Positions 33,327 through 42,250 of a DNA stretch of 64,000 nt are shown here, in pieces. The DNA comes from JAJRQY01 sp965224435. GTDB lineage: Bacteria > Actinomycetota > Acidimicrobiia > Acidimicrobiales > SZUA-35. The notes under the pieces were generated by a model. It had not been told where the DNA came from, did no database searches, and saw nothing but the letters and a program-made list of their open reading frames with translations. How positions within the stretch are numbered: position 1 is the first letter of the stretch; each line of letters starts with the position of its first letter. Both the position numbers and the translations under genes were made by a program. Location: assembly GCA_965224435.1 (NCBI GenBank), contig OZ245048.1, positions 1,426,001 through 1,490,000 on the forward strand, read 5' to 3'.

Positions 33327-33965
33327 ATGATCTTGATCGATGAGGCGGTTGAAGAATATGCCGACTCGGTTGGTCGGTTCGGGGCTCGGCCTAAACTGAA
33401 TCGCCAACCGGGGCACGTTGCTGCACTCATCGATGAGATCGACCAGCGACTACCCGGCGATCTACGAATTCCCGGAGACCTCCGGGATTTCTGGACCGAT
33501 TGGAACCCGTCGACCTTTGGCATGTTCCTCGGTGATGGGCTCCCGACCGTCGAGCGCTCGGTTGCAGAATGGCAAGGCTCAGAATTGCCGAGCATTCTAA
33601 TGCTCGCTTGTTCGATGGGGCATCAAGCTCTCTACATCGAACTCCAGAGTGATCTACACCCGGGCACGCGCCTGTACTTCTCCGACCCTGGCGACCAGGT
33701 TCTGCGATTGTGGGGATTGGGAATTGTTGACCTGTTGAATCTCGTTGGCGCGGCCTATGGCGAAACCAACGGGGATCCTGAAGGTCCATACAGCAGCTGG
33801 GTCGAGACCGAGACCTTGCATCGCCTAGCCGCGGGACTCAGTGTTGGGATTGGCGCCAGTCAAGCCGATCATCGCATTGACCTTGCCCGTCCGATGAGCT
33901 GGCCCTCCCATTGGCAACTGGCCAACGACATCACGGCCTGTCGCGAGACAGGCCGCGGACATTAG
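33327..33965 (+). CDS. Possible SMI1/KNR4 (SUKH)-type protein
   Basis: The product (212 residues from ATG 33327) begins MILIDEAVEEYADSVGRFG. It has a segment that looks like the SUKH core: HVAALIDEIDQRLPGDLRIPGDLRDFWTDW, a helix followed by the LP..L..FW pattern, then strands such as SILMLACSMGHQALYIEL and TRLYFSDPGDQVLRLWG. SUKH proteins include immunity proteins against nuclease toxins as well as house-keeping ones. No toxin gene is nearby. The resemblance is by eye and weak. No signal peptide or membrane helix is present in this reading. Confidence 0.5.
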   Translation: MILIDEAVEEYADSVGRFGARPKLNRQPGHVAALIDEIDQRLPGDLRIPGDLRDFWTDWNPSTFGMFLGDGLPTVERSVAEWQGSELPSILMLACSMGHQALYIELQSDLHPGTRLYFSDPGDQVLRLWGLGIVDLLNLVGAAYGETNGDPEGPYSSWVETETLHRLAAGLSVGIGASQADHRIDLARPMSWPSHWQLANDITACRETGRGH

Positions 33966-33982
33966 TGGACGGTCAGGTCCAG

Positions 33983-35464
33983 CTAGTGCGTACTGACCGC
34001 CGGTTGATTTCGAGCGGCACATAACCCATCCAGGACTTGTTGTCCTCGACCGAGCTCAAAGCGTTCGATCAGCTGAGTGGCGCTTGCCGTTTCTTCGCCG
34101 AACTTCTTGATCTCGGACTCGGCCCCAAGCAATTGGGCGGAGATCTCAGCGAACATGTCGGTAAAGCCGCGTCGATCATTGAGGCGAGCAATCTCAATTC
34201 GCCCGGCCAGTAGCCCGAACTGCAGATGGTCCAGCTGGAGAAACAGTGACTGGCTGTCAGTCGACAAGTCGCCGACCTTGCTCGCAGTACCCGCCGACAG
34301 GTCGAACACAATCTTGATGCTGTCGGCGAGGCTGTCGACGAGGGTCGAAATCCGTTGATCTGCTTCCATGACCTCGGCCCTCCAGCGCGACCCTGACTCA
34401 GGCTGCGTCTCTTCGTCAGACTGTACGGTCAGGCCGGATGCTGGTTGAGTCTCAAACTCAACCATTTCCGACTGAAGCGTCGCGATTGAGATCATGAAAC
34501 CAACTTCGCGAATAAGCTCGATGGCCTGATCAACCTGGGACGTTGAGTGTTCGATGGTGCGAACAATTTCCTTCGAGGTGGACTGGAGTTCCTTGGTCAC
34601 GGCGGCAAGAGCATTGCCCTCAGTTCCCAACATCGAGGATGACAGTCCTGCGTTGAGGGCAAAGATGTGGATATTGCGAGCGAGCTCAAGAAGGAACCGG
34701 GAGCGCGTGGCCATGGCCTCGTTGGCTGAAACCAAGCTGTCGAGGTTCTCGAACAGGTTCGAGATCCAGCTCAGAACCTCGCGGTTGGCCAACGCAAGTT
34801 CGGACAATTCATCTTCATCTAGCCGAGATCCAGGGTTGGCCATGTCCTGGGTCGTGCCCAGGGTGTTTCGGCGGGCGGCGATTTCTGTTGGCAAGGCGAC
34901 ATGCTGGAAGGCGTCATAGCCAGTGAAACCGTGCTTGGCCAGGCCGCCCAGTAGGGCAGGGATTGACTGCTCGAGGACCTTGCTTCGACTCAGGCCATCT
35001 GCTTCTAGGGAGCGCTCAAGAGCCAGCACCGATTGATATTCGGATTCGACCACTTCCTGGATGGCCGTTGATGGCTTGAGCCGGATGGACAGGTAGCCGT
35101 CCTTGACGGGGATGGATACAGCCATCACCCAGTAGTAACGGCCATCAGCAGCAAGATTCTTGACATAGGCGGCGAGAGGCTTCTTAGTCTTGAGTGAGTC
35201 CCAGAGAACCTTGAACACTGCACGCGGCATGTCGGGGTGGCGAACAATGGAGTGAGGCGCTCCAATCAGCTGGTCGATCTGGTAGTCGCTGACGCGAACG
35301 AAGACCTGGTTGCACGACGTGATAAAGCCACGCATGTTCGTCGTTGAATAGAACAAATCTTGCAGCGGAAACGGACGCGATTGATTATCGGGAGAGTCGA
35401 GCTCAGACGCTTCGGTGTCCAGGTCAGACAAAGGCGCTGGTCTCACATCGGCAACGGTGGACAT
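33983..35464 (-). CDS. Soluble PAS-domain protein with a degenerate chemoreceptor signalling region
   Basis: This 493-residue protein has an Aer-type PAS domain (about 40-150: GFITSCNQVFVRVSDY, IVRHPDMPRAVF, YYWVMAVSIPV), then a long helical region. A stretch aligned with the chemoreceptor hairpin reads NIHIFALNAGLSSSMLGTEGNALAAVTKEL. It keeps FALNA but lacks the EAARAGE core that contacts CheA/CheW. No membrane helix is evident. It may be a cytoplasmic energy or redox sensor with altered or no CheA coupling. The ATG at 35464 is preferred, with GAGG nine bases upstream; the longer frame to 35545 is probably not coding. Confidence 0.78.
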   Translation of the reverse strand: MSTVADVRPAPLSDLDTEASELDSPDNQSRPFPLQDLFYSTTNMRGFITSCNQVFVRVSDYQIDQLIGAPHSIVRHPDMPRAVFKVLWDSLKTKKPLAAYVKNLAADGRYYWVMAVSIPVKDGYLSIRLKPSTAIQEVVESEYQSVLALERSLEADGLSRSKVLEQSIPALLGGLAKHGFTGYDAFQHVALPTEIAARRNTLGTTQDMANPGSRLDEDELSELALANREVLSWISNLFENLDSLVSANEAMATRSRFLLELARNIHIFALNAGLSSSMLGTEGNALAAVTKELQSTSKEIVRTIEHSTSQVDQAIELIREVGFMISIATLQSEMVEFETQPASGLTVQSDEETQPESGSRWRAEVMEADQRISTLVDSLADSIKIVFDLSAGTASKVGDLSTDSQSLFLQLDHLQFGLLAGRIEIARLNDRRGFTDMFAEISAQLLGAESEIKKFGEETASATQLIERFELGRGQQVLDGLCAARNQPAVSTH

Positions 35465-35741
35465 TCTGTCAGCCTCGACCCGGTGGGGAGGAGTGTTAGT
35501 GAAGCTGGGAGTAAGGCTGCCAGCTCGACGGGGAATGCCCCTCACTCTCTCATTTCGTTCTTCGTGTGACCGATATGACAGTGGTAAGCGCTGGCACTTG
35601 CCCTAGCCTCGACAGCTTTGCTGCATTTGCGGCGGAGGTGCTCTCGGACCGAAGCGCCGAGAGTCAACATCGAGTCACAGATCCGCCGATCAACACACCG
35701 CCGAGTGTGTGGCGTCGAATGAAAAGCGCGCAGAGGTAAGT

Positions 35742-37271
35742 ATGTCCCAGAAATCAACGAAACTAGCCGCGGCCACGAGACCCGCCCCGGTTGATGGCGA
35801 CGATTGGTTCGCCAACCCCAAGGTCGATCTGCTTTCGGGCCTCGTTGTTGCCCTCGCCCTTATTCCTGAGGCCATCTCGTTCTCCATTATTGCCGGCGTC
35901 GACCCGAAGGTCGGGCTCTACGCTTCGTTCTCGATTGCCATCATCATCGCCTTCGCTGGTGGCCGCTCCGGCATGATCTCCGCCGCTACGGGGGCTATGG
36001 CCCTAGTCATCGTGCCTTTGGTTGAAGAATACGGTGTCGGCCATCTGTTCGCAGCGACGGTCCTGGCCGGGCTACTCCAAGTTGGATTCGGCTATCTGGG
36101 TGTCGGAACCCTGATGCGATTTGTTCCTCGCACTGTCATGGTCGGCTTCGTGAATGCGCTAGCGATCCTGATTTTCATGGCCCAGATCCCTCACATCCTG
36201 CTTTCCGACGGAGAGCATGCCGATGGGGTACTCGGCACCAACCTTCTCTTCATCGGACTTGGACTTGGCATCATCTATGGCCTCCCCCGCATTAGCAAGG
36301 CGGTGCCTTCACCCTTGGTGGCCATCGTCGTTCTCGGTGCTGCTGCTGCCTTCTTTGGAATTGATCTGCCGACAGTTGGAGACATGGGAGAGCTGCCCTC
36401 ATCCTTGCCGTTCCCGCATCTCCCCGATGTTCCGTTCAATGTCGACACACTCAAGATCATCCTGCCCTTCTCGATCACCCTCGCCCTTGTCGGATTGTTG
36501 GAGTCACTGCTCACTGCCCAGCTTCTCGATGACCTGACCGATACCAACTCGGACAAGAACCGTGAATCTCGCGGCCAGGGCATCGCCAATATCGCCACCG
36601 GCTTCCTTGGGGGCATGGCCGGTTGCGCCATGATCGGTCAGTCCATGATCAACCACCGTTCCGGCGGACGCACCCGTCTGTCGACCCTGGCTTCGGGTGT
36701 CTTCTTGTTGATCCTGATCATGGTCTTGGGCGACCTGGTTGCCCAGATCCCGATGGCGGCCCTCGTGGCCGTCATGATCATGGTTTCGATTGGAACCTTC
36801 AACTGGGCCAGCATCAAGCCACAAATGATCAAGGACCTGCCGGGACCAGAAACGATCGTCATGCTGGCCACCGTTGCCATCGTCGTGCTGACCCACAACC
36901 TGGCCTACGGCGTGGGTGTCGGTGTCTTGCTGTCTGCTGTCTTCTTTGTCCGCCACGTGTCGCATGTGGTGAAGGTGACCAGTGTTCTGGACCCCGACAA
37001 TGTCGAGCGCCTGTACGCGGTAACGGGGGAGTTGTTCTTTGCTTCCACCAATGACCTGGTGCATTCCTTTGACTATGACGCCGTGCGAGTGAAGCGGGTT
37101 GAGATCGATCTGACTAATGCTCGAATCTGGGATACATCAGCTGTTGTTGCCCTGGATGCCGTGGTGGGCAAGTTCGCTGAGCGAGGCATTGATGCTCATC
37201 TTGTTGGGCTAAATCGTCACGCGGAGAACCTGCATAGCAAGGCTACGGGCAAGGTGGCCGCAGGTCACTAG
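35742..37271 (+). CDS. SulP-family anion transporter with STAS domain
   Basis: The 509-residue protein has the SulP layout: DLLSGLVVALALIPEAISFSIIAGVDPKVGLYASF at the start of a 12-14-helix membrane domain, GGMAGCAMIGQSMINHRSGGRTRLS as the conserved central loop, and a C-terminal STAS domain (VKRVEIDLTNARIWDTSAVVALD). Family members import sulfate, bicarbonate or dicarboxylates. The short form and GCAMIGQSMIN region are common among bicarbonate/sulfate types, but the anion cannot be told. ATG at 35742 has AGAGG six bases upstream. Its stop lies inside a 24-base tandem repeat shared with the convergent gene. Confidence 0.9.
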   Translation: MSQKSTKLAAATRPAPVDGDDWFANPKVDLLSGLVVALALIPEAISFSIIAGVDPKVGLYASFSIAIIIAFAGGRSGMISAATGAMALVIVPLVEEYGVGHLFAATVLAGLLQVGFGYLGVGTLMRFVPRTVMVGFVNALAILIFMAQIPHILLSDGEHADGVLGTNLLFIGLGLGIIYGLPRISKAVPSPLVAIVVLGAAAAFFGIDLPTVGDMGELPSSLPFPHLPDVPFNVDTLKIILPFSITLALVGLLESLLTAQLLDDLTDTNSDKNRESRGQGIANIATGFLGGMAGCAMIGQSMINHRSGGRTRLSTLASGVFLLILIMVLGDLVAQIPMAALVAVMIMVSIGTFNWASIKPQMIKDLPGPETIVMLATVAIVVLTHNLAYGVGVGVLLSAVFFVRHVSHVVKVTSVLDPDNVERLYAVTGELFFASTNDLVHSFDYDAVRVKRVEIDLTNARIWDTSAVVALDAVVGKFAERGIDAHLVGLNRHAENLHSKATGKVAAGH

Positions 37272-37325
37272 GTGTCAGGGGCCGCAGGTCACTAGGTGTC
37301 AGGGGCCGCAGGTCACTAGGTGTCT
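37256..37325. repeat. 24-base tandem repeat, nearly three copies, spanning two convergent stop codons
   Basis: The unit GGCCGCAGGTCACTAGGTGTCAGG occurs at 37256-37279 and 37280-37303, and as 22 bases at 37304-37325. The first copy holds the stop of the SulP gene (TAG, plus strand) and the last holds the stop of the oxygenase gene (TAG, minus strand). Each unit contains the near-palindrome CACTAGGTG. Confidence 0.9.
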
Positions 37326-38353
37326 GAGGTCTGAGTACTCCGAAACTTTTCCATCAGGTGTTCCCCAGCTGTGATCGGGTCAAAACGTGGAGCCTGTCCT
37401 GCAGGTAGGCAGGTCGGCAAGCATTGGATAACTGCATCCCAGTTGGCGTTGTGGAAGAAGGCCATGGAGAAGCGATCAGCGTGTTCTGTTCCGGCCAATG
37501 GGAGGGCCACGCGGTGCACCGTGCTTTGCCAACGTCCGTTGGTCCAGCGGGCCAACGCGTCTCCGACATTGACGACATAGGCATTGCTGACTACCTCGAC
37601 TGGATGCCAGACTCCGTCAGCCCCCTTGACCTCGAGTCCATCGACTTGATTTGTCGGATCAGATGAGGCACTGGCTCGATCCTCAGCTAAGACCCTGGGT
37701 TGTTGCCGTAACAAGGTGAGAGTGCCGTAGTCGGTGTGGGCGCCGGCACGAACCTGGCCGGGTTCTGTGCTGACTTGGCCTTGAGCTGGATAGTGAAGAC
37801 AGCGCAAGGCTGATGGGTGTCGGTCAATGAAGGGAACGAAGTAGTGCTCGTCCAGGCCAAGGCCCACGGCCATCGCCGCCATGATTCGTTCGGTCAGTGA
37901 AGCCAGTTGTTGGTAGTGGTCTTCAAGTATCGCTTGCAGTTCTGGCAGCGGTGATGGCCAGTGATTCTTCGAGAAAATGAAGGCGGCAGTTTCATCGTCG
38001 TCCCCATCGGTTGAGTGATAGCCCGGCCCGACGGAGAACGTCTCCTTCAGGTCCGGCGGGGTGGCCTCACCGAGGCTTGCCGCTAATCGCTCCGCTTGAA
38101 ATGGCCCATAGCCGTAGGCGTCACCGGCTGGAATCGAGCAGAGTTCTTTCTCATTTTGGGGGAGCGCGAAGAACTCTTGGGCCATCGTCCACGCCGATGC
38201 TTCGAGTTCCGAGTCCAAGCCGTGGCCAACGATCTGACAGAAACCAATGGTGGAATAGGCAGAATCAAGTGCCGCCCCGACGGTTTCCAGATCCTGCGAA
38301 AGATCGACGATGGGGATCTTGATGGCCGCGGGCGACGTGTCAGAGTCATGCAT
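37316..38353 (-). CDS. 2-oxoglutarate/Fe(II) dioxygenase, isopenicillin-N-synthase-like
   Basis: The 345-residue protein has the N-terminal DIOX domain (IPIVDLSQDLETVGAALDSAY, GFCQIVGHGLD) and the iron site His-x-Asp in GAHTDYGTLTLL and His in STVHRVALP. The co-substrate Arg lies in RFSMAFFHN (R-x-S). These enzymes hydroxylate, desaturate or cyclise small molecules; substrate unknown. The frame is open to 38848, but the family similarity starts at MHDSDTSPAAIKIPIVDLS, and the extra sequence has no recognisable domain, so 38353 is taken. It converges on SulP through the 24-base repeat. Confidence 0.87.
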   Translation of the reverse strand: MHDSDTSPAAIKIPIVDLSQDLETVGAALDSAYSTIGFCQIVGHGLDSELEASAWTMAQEFFALPQNEKELCSIPAGDAYGYGPFQAERLAASLGEATPPDLKETFSVGPGYHSTDGDDDETAAFIFSKNHWPSPLPELQAILEDHYQQLASLTERIMAAMAVGLGLDEHYFVPFIDRHPSALRCLHYPAQGQVSTEPGQVRAGAHTDYGTLTLLRQQPRVLAEDRASASSDPTNQVDGLEVKGADGVWHPVEVVSNAYVVNVGDALARWTNGRWQSTVHRVALPLAGTEHADRFSMAFFHNANWDAVIQCLPTCLPAGQAPRFDPITAGEHLMEKFRSTQTSDT

Positions 38354-38524
38354 CAGGGTCGTCTGTCTCGCTTGATACTCAAGATCACCGGAAGAGCGTA
38401 GGACACATGGAGCGCCCCGGTCGAGTCTCGGGATGCTTCGCCGAACGAAGTGGTCGTGGCTGGATGGTGAAGTGACGTGGTCTTGACATTGAACAGCCCA
38501 AGACCCTCTACTAGGTCGGTGGTC

Positions 38525-39211
38525 ATGATTGAGTCCGGTCCTCGGTCCGATGAGTTGAGAACTAGGCGTGAAGTCGCTAGCACCTATTTTTCGGCCGGGT
38601 CGCCCCGCATCTTGGTGGCTGTTGCCTTGGGACTGGTGGCTTGGCGTCTCAGTCTCGGCCGGTGGGGTTGGGGTGATGGGCTGATGGTGCTCTCGACCCT
38701 GGCGCTCACGGGAACGGTGGAGTGGGTCATCCACCGATTCTTGCTTCACGCCCCAGAAGAGTCCTTCCGCATGCGCCGACTCAAGACGGGTATTGGCCAT
38801 CACAAGCATCACCTTGACCCGACAGACCTGGGATGGATCCTGCTCCACCCAATCGATGCTGCAGTCTTCTTAGCCATGTTCTCTGGATTTACGGCTGCAT
38901 GGTCGGTGCCGCTGTTGTCCGTTGTGGGACTACCCATTCTTCCTGGGTTTGCGTCGGCCTTCACCCTGGCGGCCGTGAGTTTGGCACACTATGAATGGGT
39001 GCACCTCCTGGTCCACACCAGGTACCGGCCATCGTCTCGCTACTACTCTCGCTTGTCTCGCAATCACCGACTCCATCACTACCGCAATGAGCACTATTGG
39101 CTCGGTGTCACATCGAACTCCGGAGACCGAATACTGCGGACCTTGCCGGCCGACAAGACCGATGTTCCCCTTTCATCTACAGCTCGCACCCTTACCAAGA
39201 ATCGGGCCTGA
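38525..39211 (+). CDS. Fatty acid hydroxylase/sterol desaturase superfamily membrane protein
   Basis: The 228-residue protein has four or five membrane segments and the diiron His clusters of the superfamily: EWVIHRFLLH, GIGHHKHHLD, HYEWVHLLVHT and RNHRLHHYRNEHYWLGV. Relatives hydroxylate fatty acids, sterols or carotenoids. The compact size and HRFLLH..GHHKHH spacing fit short bacterial carotenoid- or fatty-acid-hydroxylase-like proteins. No carotenoid genes are nearby. ATG 38525 is preferred; the frame extends to 38477. Confidence 0.82.
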   Translation: MIESGPRSDELRTRREVASTYFSAGSPRILVAVALGLVAWRLSLGRWGWGDGLMVLSTLALTGTVEWVIHRFLLHAPEESFRMRRLKTGIGHHKHHLDPTDLGWILLHPIDAAVFLAMFSGFTAAWSVPLLSVVGLPILPGFASAFTLAAVSLAHYEWVHLLVHTRYRPSSRYYSRLSRNHRLHHYRNEHYWLGVTSNSGDRILRTLPADKTDVPLSSTARTLTKNRA

Positions 39212-39347
39212 GAATCAGGCCGGTGAGCGGGGCCGGTGATTGCCTCCCAAAGAATTCTTCGCCTCAGGTGCAATCTTGGATTGAGGTCGGCGTTGAACAG
39301 GGTGAGTGGCCGACGGCGGGTTGGCCCCATAGCGAAAGCCCAATGCA

Positions 39348-39974
39348 ATGCGAAGCAAACTTCTTACGGCCGGACTCGGCCTTGCCCTGACCATCAGCTC
39401 TGTCGGAATGATCGGAGTCCCGGCGGGGGCTCAGACCACTGGCTCAACCAGGACCCAACCGGCCCAACCGGCTCAGCCCGTAGTGGTCGAGCCCAACCGG
39501 CCTGATTCTGCTAAACCGCGGCCGGTTCGCCCTCCCCAGTTGGAGGTATTGACTCTGGCCTGCACCGAGCGAGACGTCGATACGACCGACCATGCGATCG
39601 GCTGCCAGTGGCGCTCCAGTACCCGGGATGATGCGGTTGGCTATCAGCTGTGGCGCATCGTTGATCACAATGGGCGAGAGTTGGTTTGGCGTGGAGGGCT
39701 AGACACAACTATGGCCCGAGACTCGGTTTCAGGCCGGGCGCGGTCTTCCCTCTATGTCGTTCTGGCTCTGGATTCGGATGGAGACATTGTTGGCCAGTCT
39801 CGACCATCAGTGATTCGTTTCGACCCAATTGACCCAACAGATGCAACGGACCCGGTTGATGCAGCTGATGCGGTGAAGCGGCCCAACGTGGTAGCCCCGG
39901 CAGCAGTCGATACTGCTGTCGTGAACGGTTCCGTCAGCCCAGTTTGGGTTTCGTCCTACCGACACATCTTCTAG
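39348..39974 (+). CDS. Secreted protein with a fibronectin-III-like domain
   Basis: The 208-residue product has a signal peptide (MRSKLLTAGLGLALTISSVGM...AGA) and a Pro/Gln-rich linker. A beta-sandwich-like domain of about 95 residues follows (LEVLTLACTERDVDTTDHAIGCQW, AVGYQLWRIV, SLYVVLALDSDGDIVGQS) in the pattern of FN3, with a possible Cys-Cys pair. The C-terminal 50 residues are Asp/Val-rich and low complexity. It lies 20 bases before the ECF sigma gene. The anti-sigma factor of that set also ends in an FN3-like domain, so the two may interact or bind the same ligand. Confidence 0.65.
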   Translation: MRSKLLTAGLGLALTISSVGMIGVPAGAQTTGSTRTQPAQPAQPVVVEPNRPDSAKPRPVRPPQLEVLTLACTERDVDTTDHAIGCQWRSSTRDDAVGYQLWRIVDHNGRELVWRGGLDTTMARDSVSGRARSSLYVVLALDSDGDIVGQSRPSVIRFDPIDPTDATDPVDAADAVKRPNVVAPAAVDTAVVNGSVSPVWVSSYRHIF

Positions 39975-39993
39975 GAACGTAGCGTTCTGAGCG

Positions 39994-40680
39994 ATGGTGT
40001 CAGTCAGCTTGACCAGCAACGAATTCGATACCACCTGTTGGGTGTCCACCTGCATGATCGATCCACAAGCCAGGCTCTGTACCGTGAGCACGGCGTCGAT
40101 CAGCCTCCCCGATGAGCGAGAGCTTGTTGAGCGGGCGCGGGTGGACCCGGACAGTTTCGCCAAGCTCTACCGACATTTTCTTCCTCAGGTCCACGGATTT
40201 GCCCAACGGCGGACCGGCAGCGGACAAGCGGCGGATGACATCACATCGGCAACCTTTGAGAAGGCCTACAAGAACCTGGCCCGGTTCAAGTGGGGTCCCG
40301 ATGGGTTTGCTCCGTGGCTCATGCGGATTGCCGCCAACGAAACCATCTCCTACTACCGAAGAGAGGGTCGACCCCAAGGGGTGCGTGGCCAGCAAGCAAT
40401 GGCTCGACTCCACGAGCCTGTCGCTGAGGATGATCTCGATCAGGTCTTGGATCGAGCAAGCAACGAGGCCAATGAGTTGATGCGGGAAGCAATGAACCGG
40501 TTGTCATCGCGTTATCAGCGGGCGATTTCGTTGCGCTATCTGGCGGAGCTGGACGCGGCGGAGGCCGCCCGGTCGATGGGCCTAGCCAAACCAGCATTTG
40601 CGGTGGTTCTTTCCCGAGCAATGAAGGCCCTGCGACGCGAAATCGAACGTGAACGAGAAAGGAGCAGCCATGACGAATGA
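39994..40680 (+). CDS. ECF RNA polymerase sigma factor
   Basis: The protein has sigma region 2 (FAKLYRHFLPQVHGFAQRRTG, ADDITSATFEKAYKNLARFKW, APWLMRIAANETISYYRRE) and region 4 (MNRLSSRYQRAISLRYLAELDAAEAARSMGLAKPAFAVVLSRAMKAL). The conserved part starts near DERELVERARV, so the true start may be GTG at 40084 or ATG at 40054; the first ATG at 39994 adds about 30 residues with no recognised role. None has a strong ribosome site. The 3' end overlaps the anti-sigma gene by 11 bases, so they are coupled. Confidence 0.88.
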   Translation: MVSVSLTSNEFDTTCWVSTCMIDPQARLCTVSTASISLPDERELVERARVDPDSFAKLYRHFLPQVHGFAQRRTGSGQAADDITSATFEKAYKNLARFKWGPDGFAPWLMRIAANETISYYRREGRPQGVRGQQAMARLHEPVAEDDLDQVLDRASNEANELMREAMNRLSSRYQRAISLRYLAELDAAEAARSMGLAKPAFAVVLSRAMKALRREIERERERSSHDE

Positions 40681-41695
40681 CCCAACTACCGGTACTGGCA
40701 ACAAGGCGAGCAGTTCGGCCAATGATCTGGAGCAGCAACTTCACCGGCTCGGTTCGACTTCCCAGCCAGCTCCCGATCCGGCCTTTGCCAATCGGCTGGA
40801 AACTGATTTGCGGCTGCTGGCTATTGAGTCCCAACGAGCGAAACGAGCAATCTGGCGTCCCGTTCTTGGTGCACTGGCTGCCAGTCTTCTGGTGATGGTC
40901 GGGGTCTTCTCTCTCATGCGGCTGAGCCCGACGCCCTCCGATGAGTTGGTGATGTCGACTGCTCACCAGACGTCGCTGGTGCTGCCCGATGGGACTGAAG
41001 TCGTGGCCGGTGACGGCACTCATCTTGTGGACGGAACCCGGATCATGGTCGGGAGCGGTGGCGGGGCCGTCATTGGCTCACTGGTCCTCTTGCCGGGCAC
41101 GGTGGCCGTTGTCGTTGATGGACAGATCGAGATTCTCGGACCACCCGAGAGCGGCGAGCCGGTGGATGCAGGATCACCTTCGACTACTACTTCGCCGACC
41201 ACCTCACCACCGACGACCAGAACAGAATCTTCTGGACCCACAACGACCCGTCCATCAGACGGCGGAGTGGATGAGGTGGAGCCACAAAAAACAACGACGA
41301 CAGTTGGAACAACCAGCACCACCTCTGATGGCTCCACGACCAGCGGAGCAACGACGGTCAGCACAGTCATAACGTCAGTGCCGCCATCGACCACTGATCC
41401 AATACTGGTGCCTGGCGGGCCTACCAGTCCGGTCCTGCAAGTCGAAATCGTGTCGGATCGTCGAGCCAGACTGATTTGGTCCGCACTGGCTGATGATCAG
41501 GTTGCGGGCTGGGTGGTGATGAGTGAAAACGACGGAACGATCGCAACAGTCGGAGTGCTTCGAGACCCTGCAGCACGCCAGGTCACGGTCGAGCGTCCAA
41601 CGGAAGGCGCCATTGACTACTGGGTAGCAGCCAAGGACTCCACCGGAAACGTTCTGCAGCAAAGCAACGTGGTGACGGTGAATGTGCCAGGCTGA
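40670..41695 (+). CDS. Single-pass putative anti-sigma factor with outer FN3-like domain
   Basis: The 341-residue product has a cytoplasmic part of about 60 residues (PDPAFANRLETDLRLLAIES, typical of anti-sigma N-termini) and one membrane helix near 64-84 (VLGALAASLLVMVGVFSLM). An outside domain follows with repeated short beta strands (LVLPDGTEVVAGDGTHLVDGTRIMVGSGG), reminiscent of FecR-like sheets. Then come a long Thr/Ser/Pro linker and a C-terminal FN3-like domain (LQVEIVSDRRARLIWSALADDQVAGWVVM, YWVAAKDSTGN). ATG 40670 has AAAGGAG five bases upstream. It overlaps the sigma gene, so it is its likely antagonist and surface sensor. Confidence 0.75.
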   Translation: MTNDPTTGTGNKASSSANDLEQQLHRLGSTSQPAPDPAFANRLETDLRLLAIESQRAKRAIWRPVLGALAASLLVMVGVFSLMRLSPTPSDELVMSTAHQTSLVLPDGTEVVAGDGTHLVDGTRIMVGSGGGAVIGSLVLLPGTVAVVVDGQIEILGPPESGEPVDAGSPSTTTSPTTSPPTTRTESSGPTTTRPSDGGVDEVEPQKTTTTVGTTSTTSDGSTTSGATTVSTVITSVPPSTTDPILVPGGPTSPVLQVEIVSDRRARLIWSALADDQVAGWVVMSENDGTIATVGVLRDPAARQVTVERPTEGAIDYWVAAKDSTGNVLQQSNVVTVNVPG

Positions 41696-41697
41696 AT

Positions 41698-42250
41698 ACT
41701 TGATGTCGAGTGGGACTGTGCGTATTGGCGAAACTGTGCTGCGAACCAGGACTTGGGGACCGGGCGTGCCCGAGATTGTGTTGCTCCATGATGGCTTGGG
41801 ATCAATCAGCCATCTGGTTGATGGCGAGATCTGCCAAACATGATCGCAGGACAAATGGGCAAGACAGTGTTGGCCTATGACCGTACACTGGTCATGGTGC
41901 GTCGACGCCAGTTCCATCTGTGGGCATGGCCAGCGGACTGGAGTTGACCGAGCAAGCTGTTGTGCTCGAGCTCTTACTGGAGTCTTTGAGCATTGAGCGA
42001 CTCCCCAGTTCTGATGGGACTTGATGTCGACTCCAGGACTTGGGGACCGGGCGTGCCCGAGATGGCCAAACATGATCGCAGGACAAATGGGCAAGACAGT
42101 GTTGGCCTATGACCGACCTGGTCATGGTGCGTCGACGCCAGTTCCATCTGGGGCATGGCCAGCGGACTGGATGACCGAGCAAGCTGTTGTGCTCGAGCTC
42201 TTACTGGAGTCTTTGAGCATTGAGCGCCCAGTTCTGATGGGACACTCCGA
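41698..42250 (+). repeat. Imperfect tandem duplication of the 5' part of an alpha/beta hydrolase gene
   Basis: Copy A (about 41698-42020) and copy B (about 42019-42250) share blocks of 31 (41746/42033) and 50 (41834/42066) identical bases, plus further long blocks up to GAGCATTGAGCG. They differ by small insertions of 1, 2, 2 and 4 bases in copy A. Copy B lacks two internal stretches of copy A (about 35 and 60 bases). Only copy A has the proper start codons of the gene and only copy B is in frame with the rest of it. Confidence 0.9.

Noticed and set aside
37316..38848. A 510-residue reading of the 2OG-Fe oxygenase gene
   Set aside because: The first 165 residues have no family similarity and look like non-coding translation; the normal enzyme start is at 38353.
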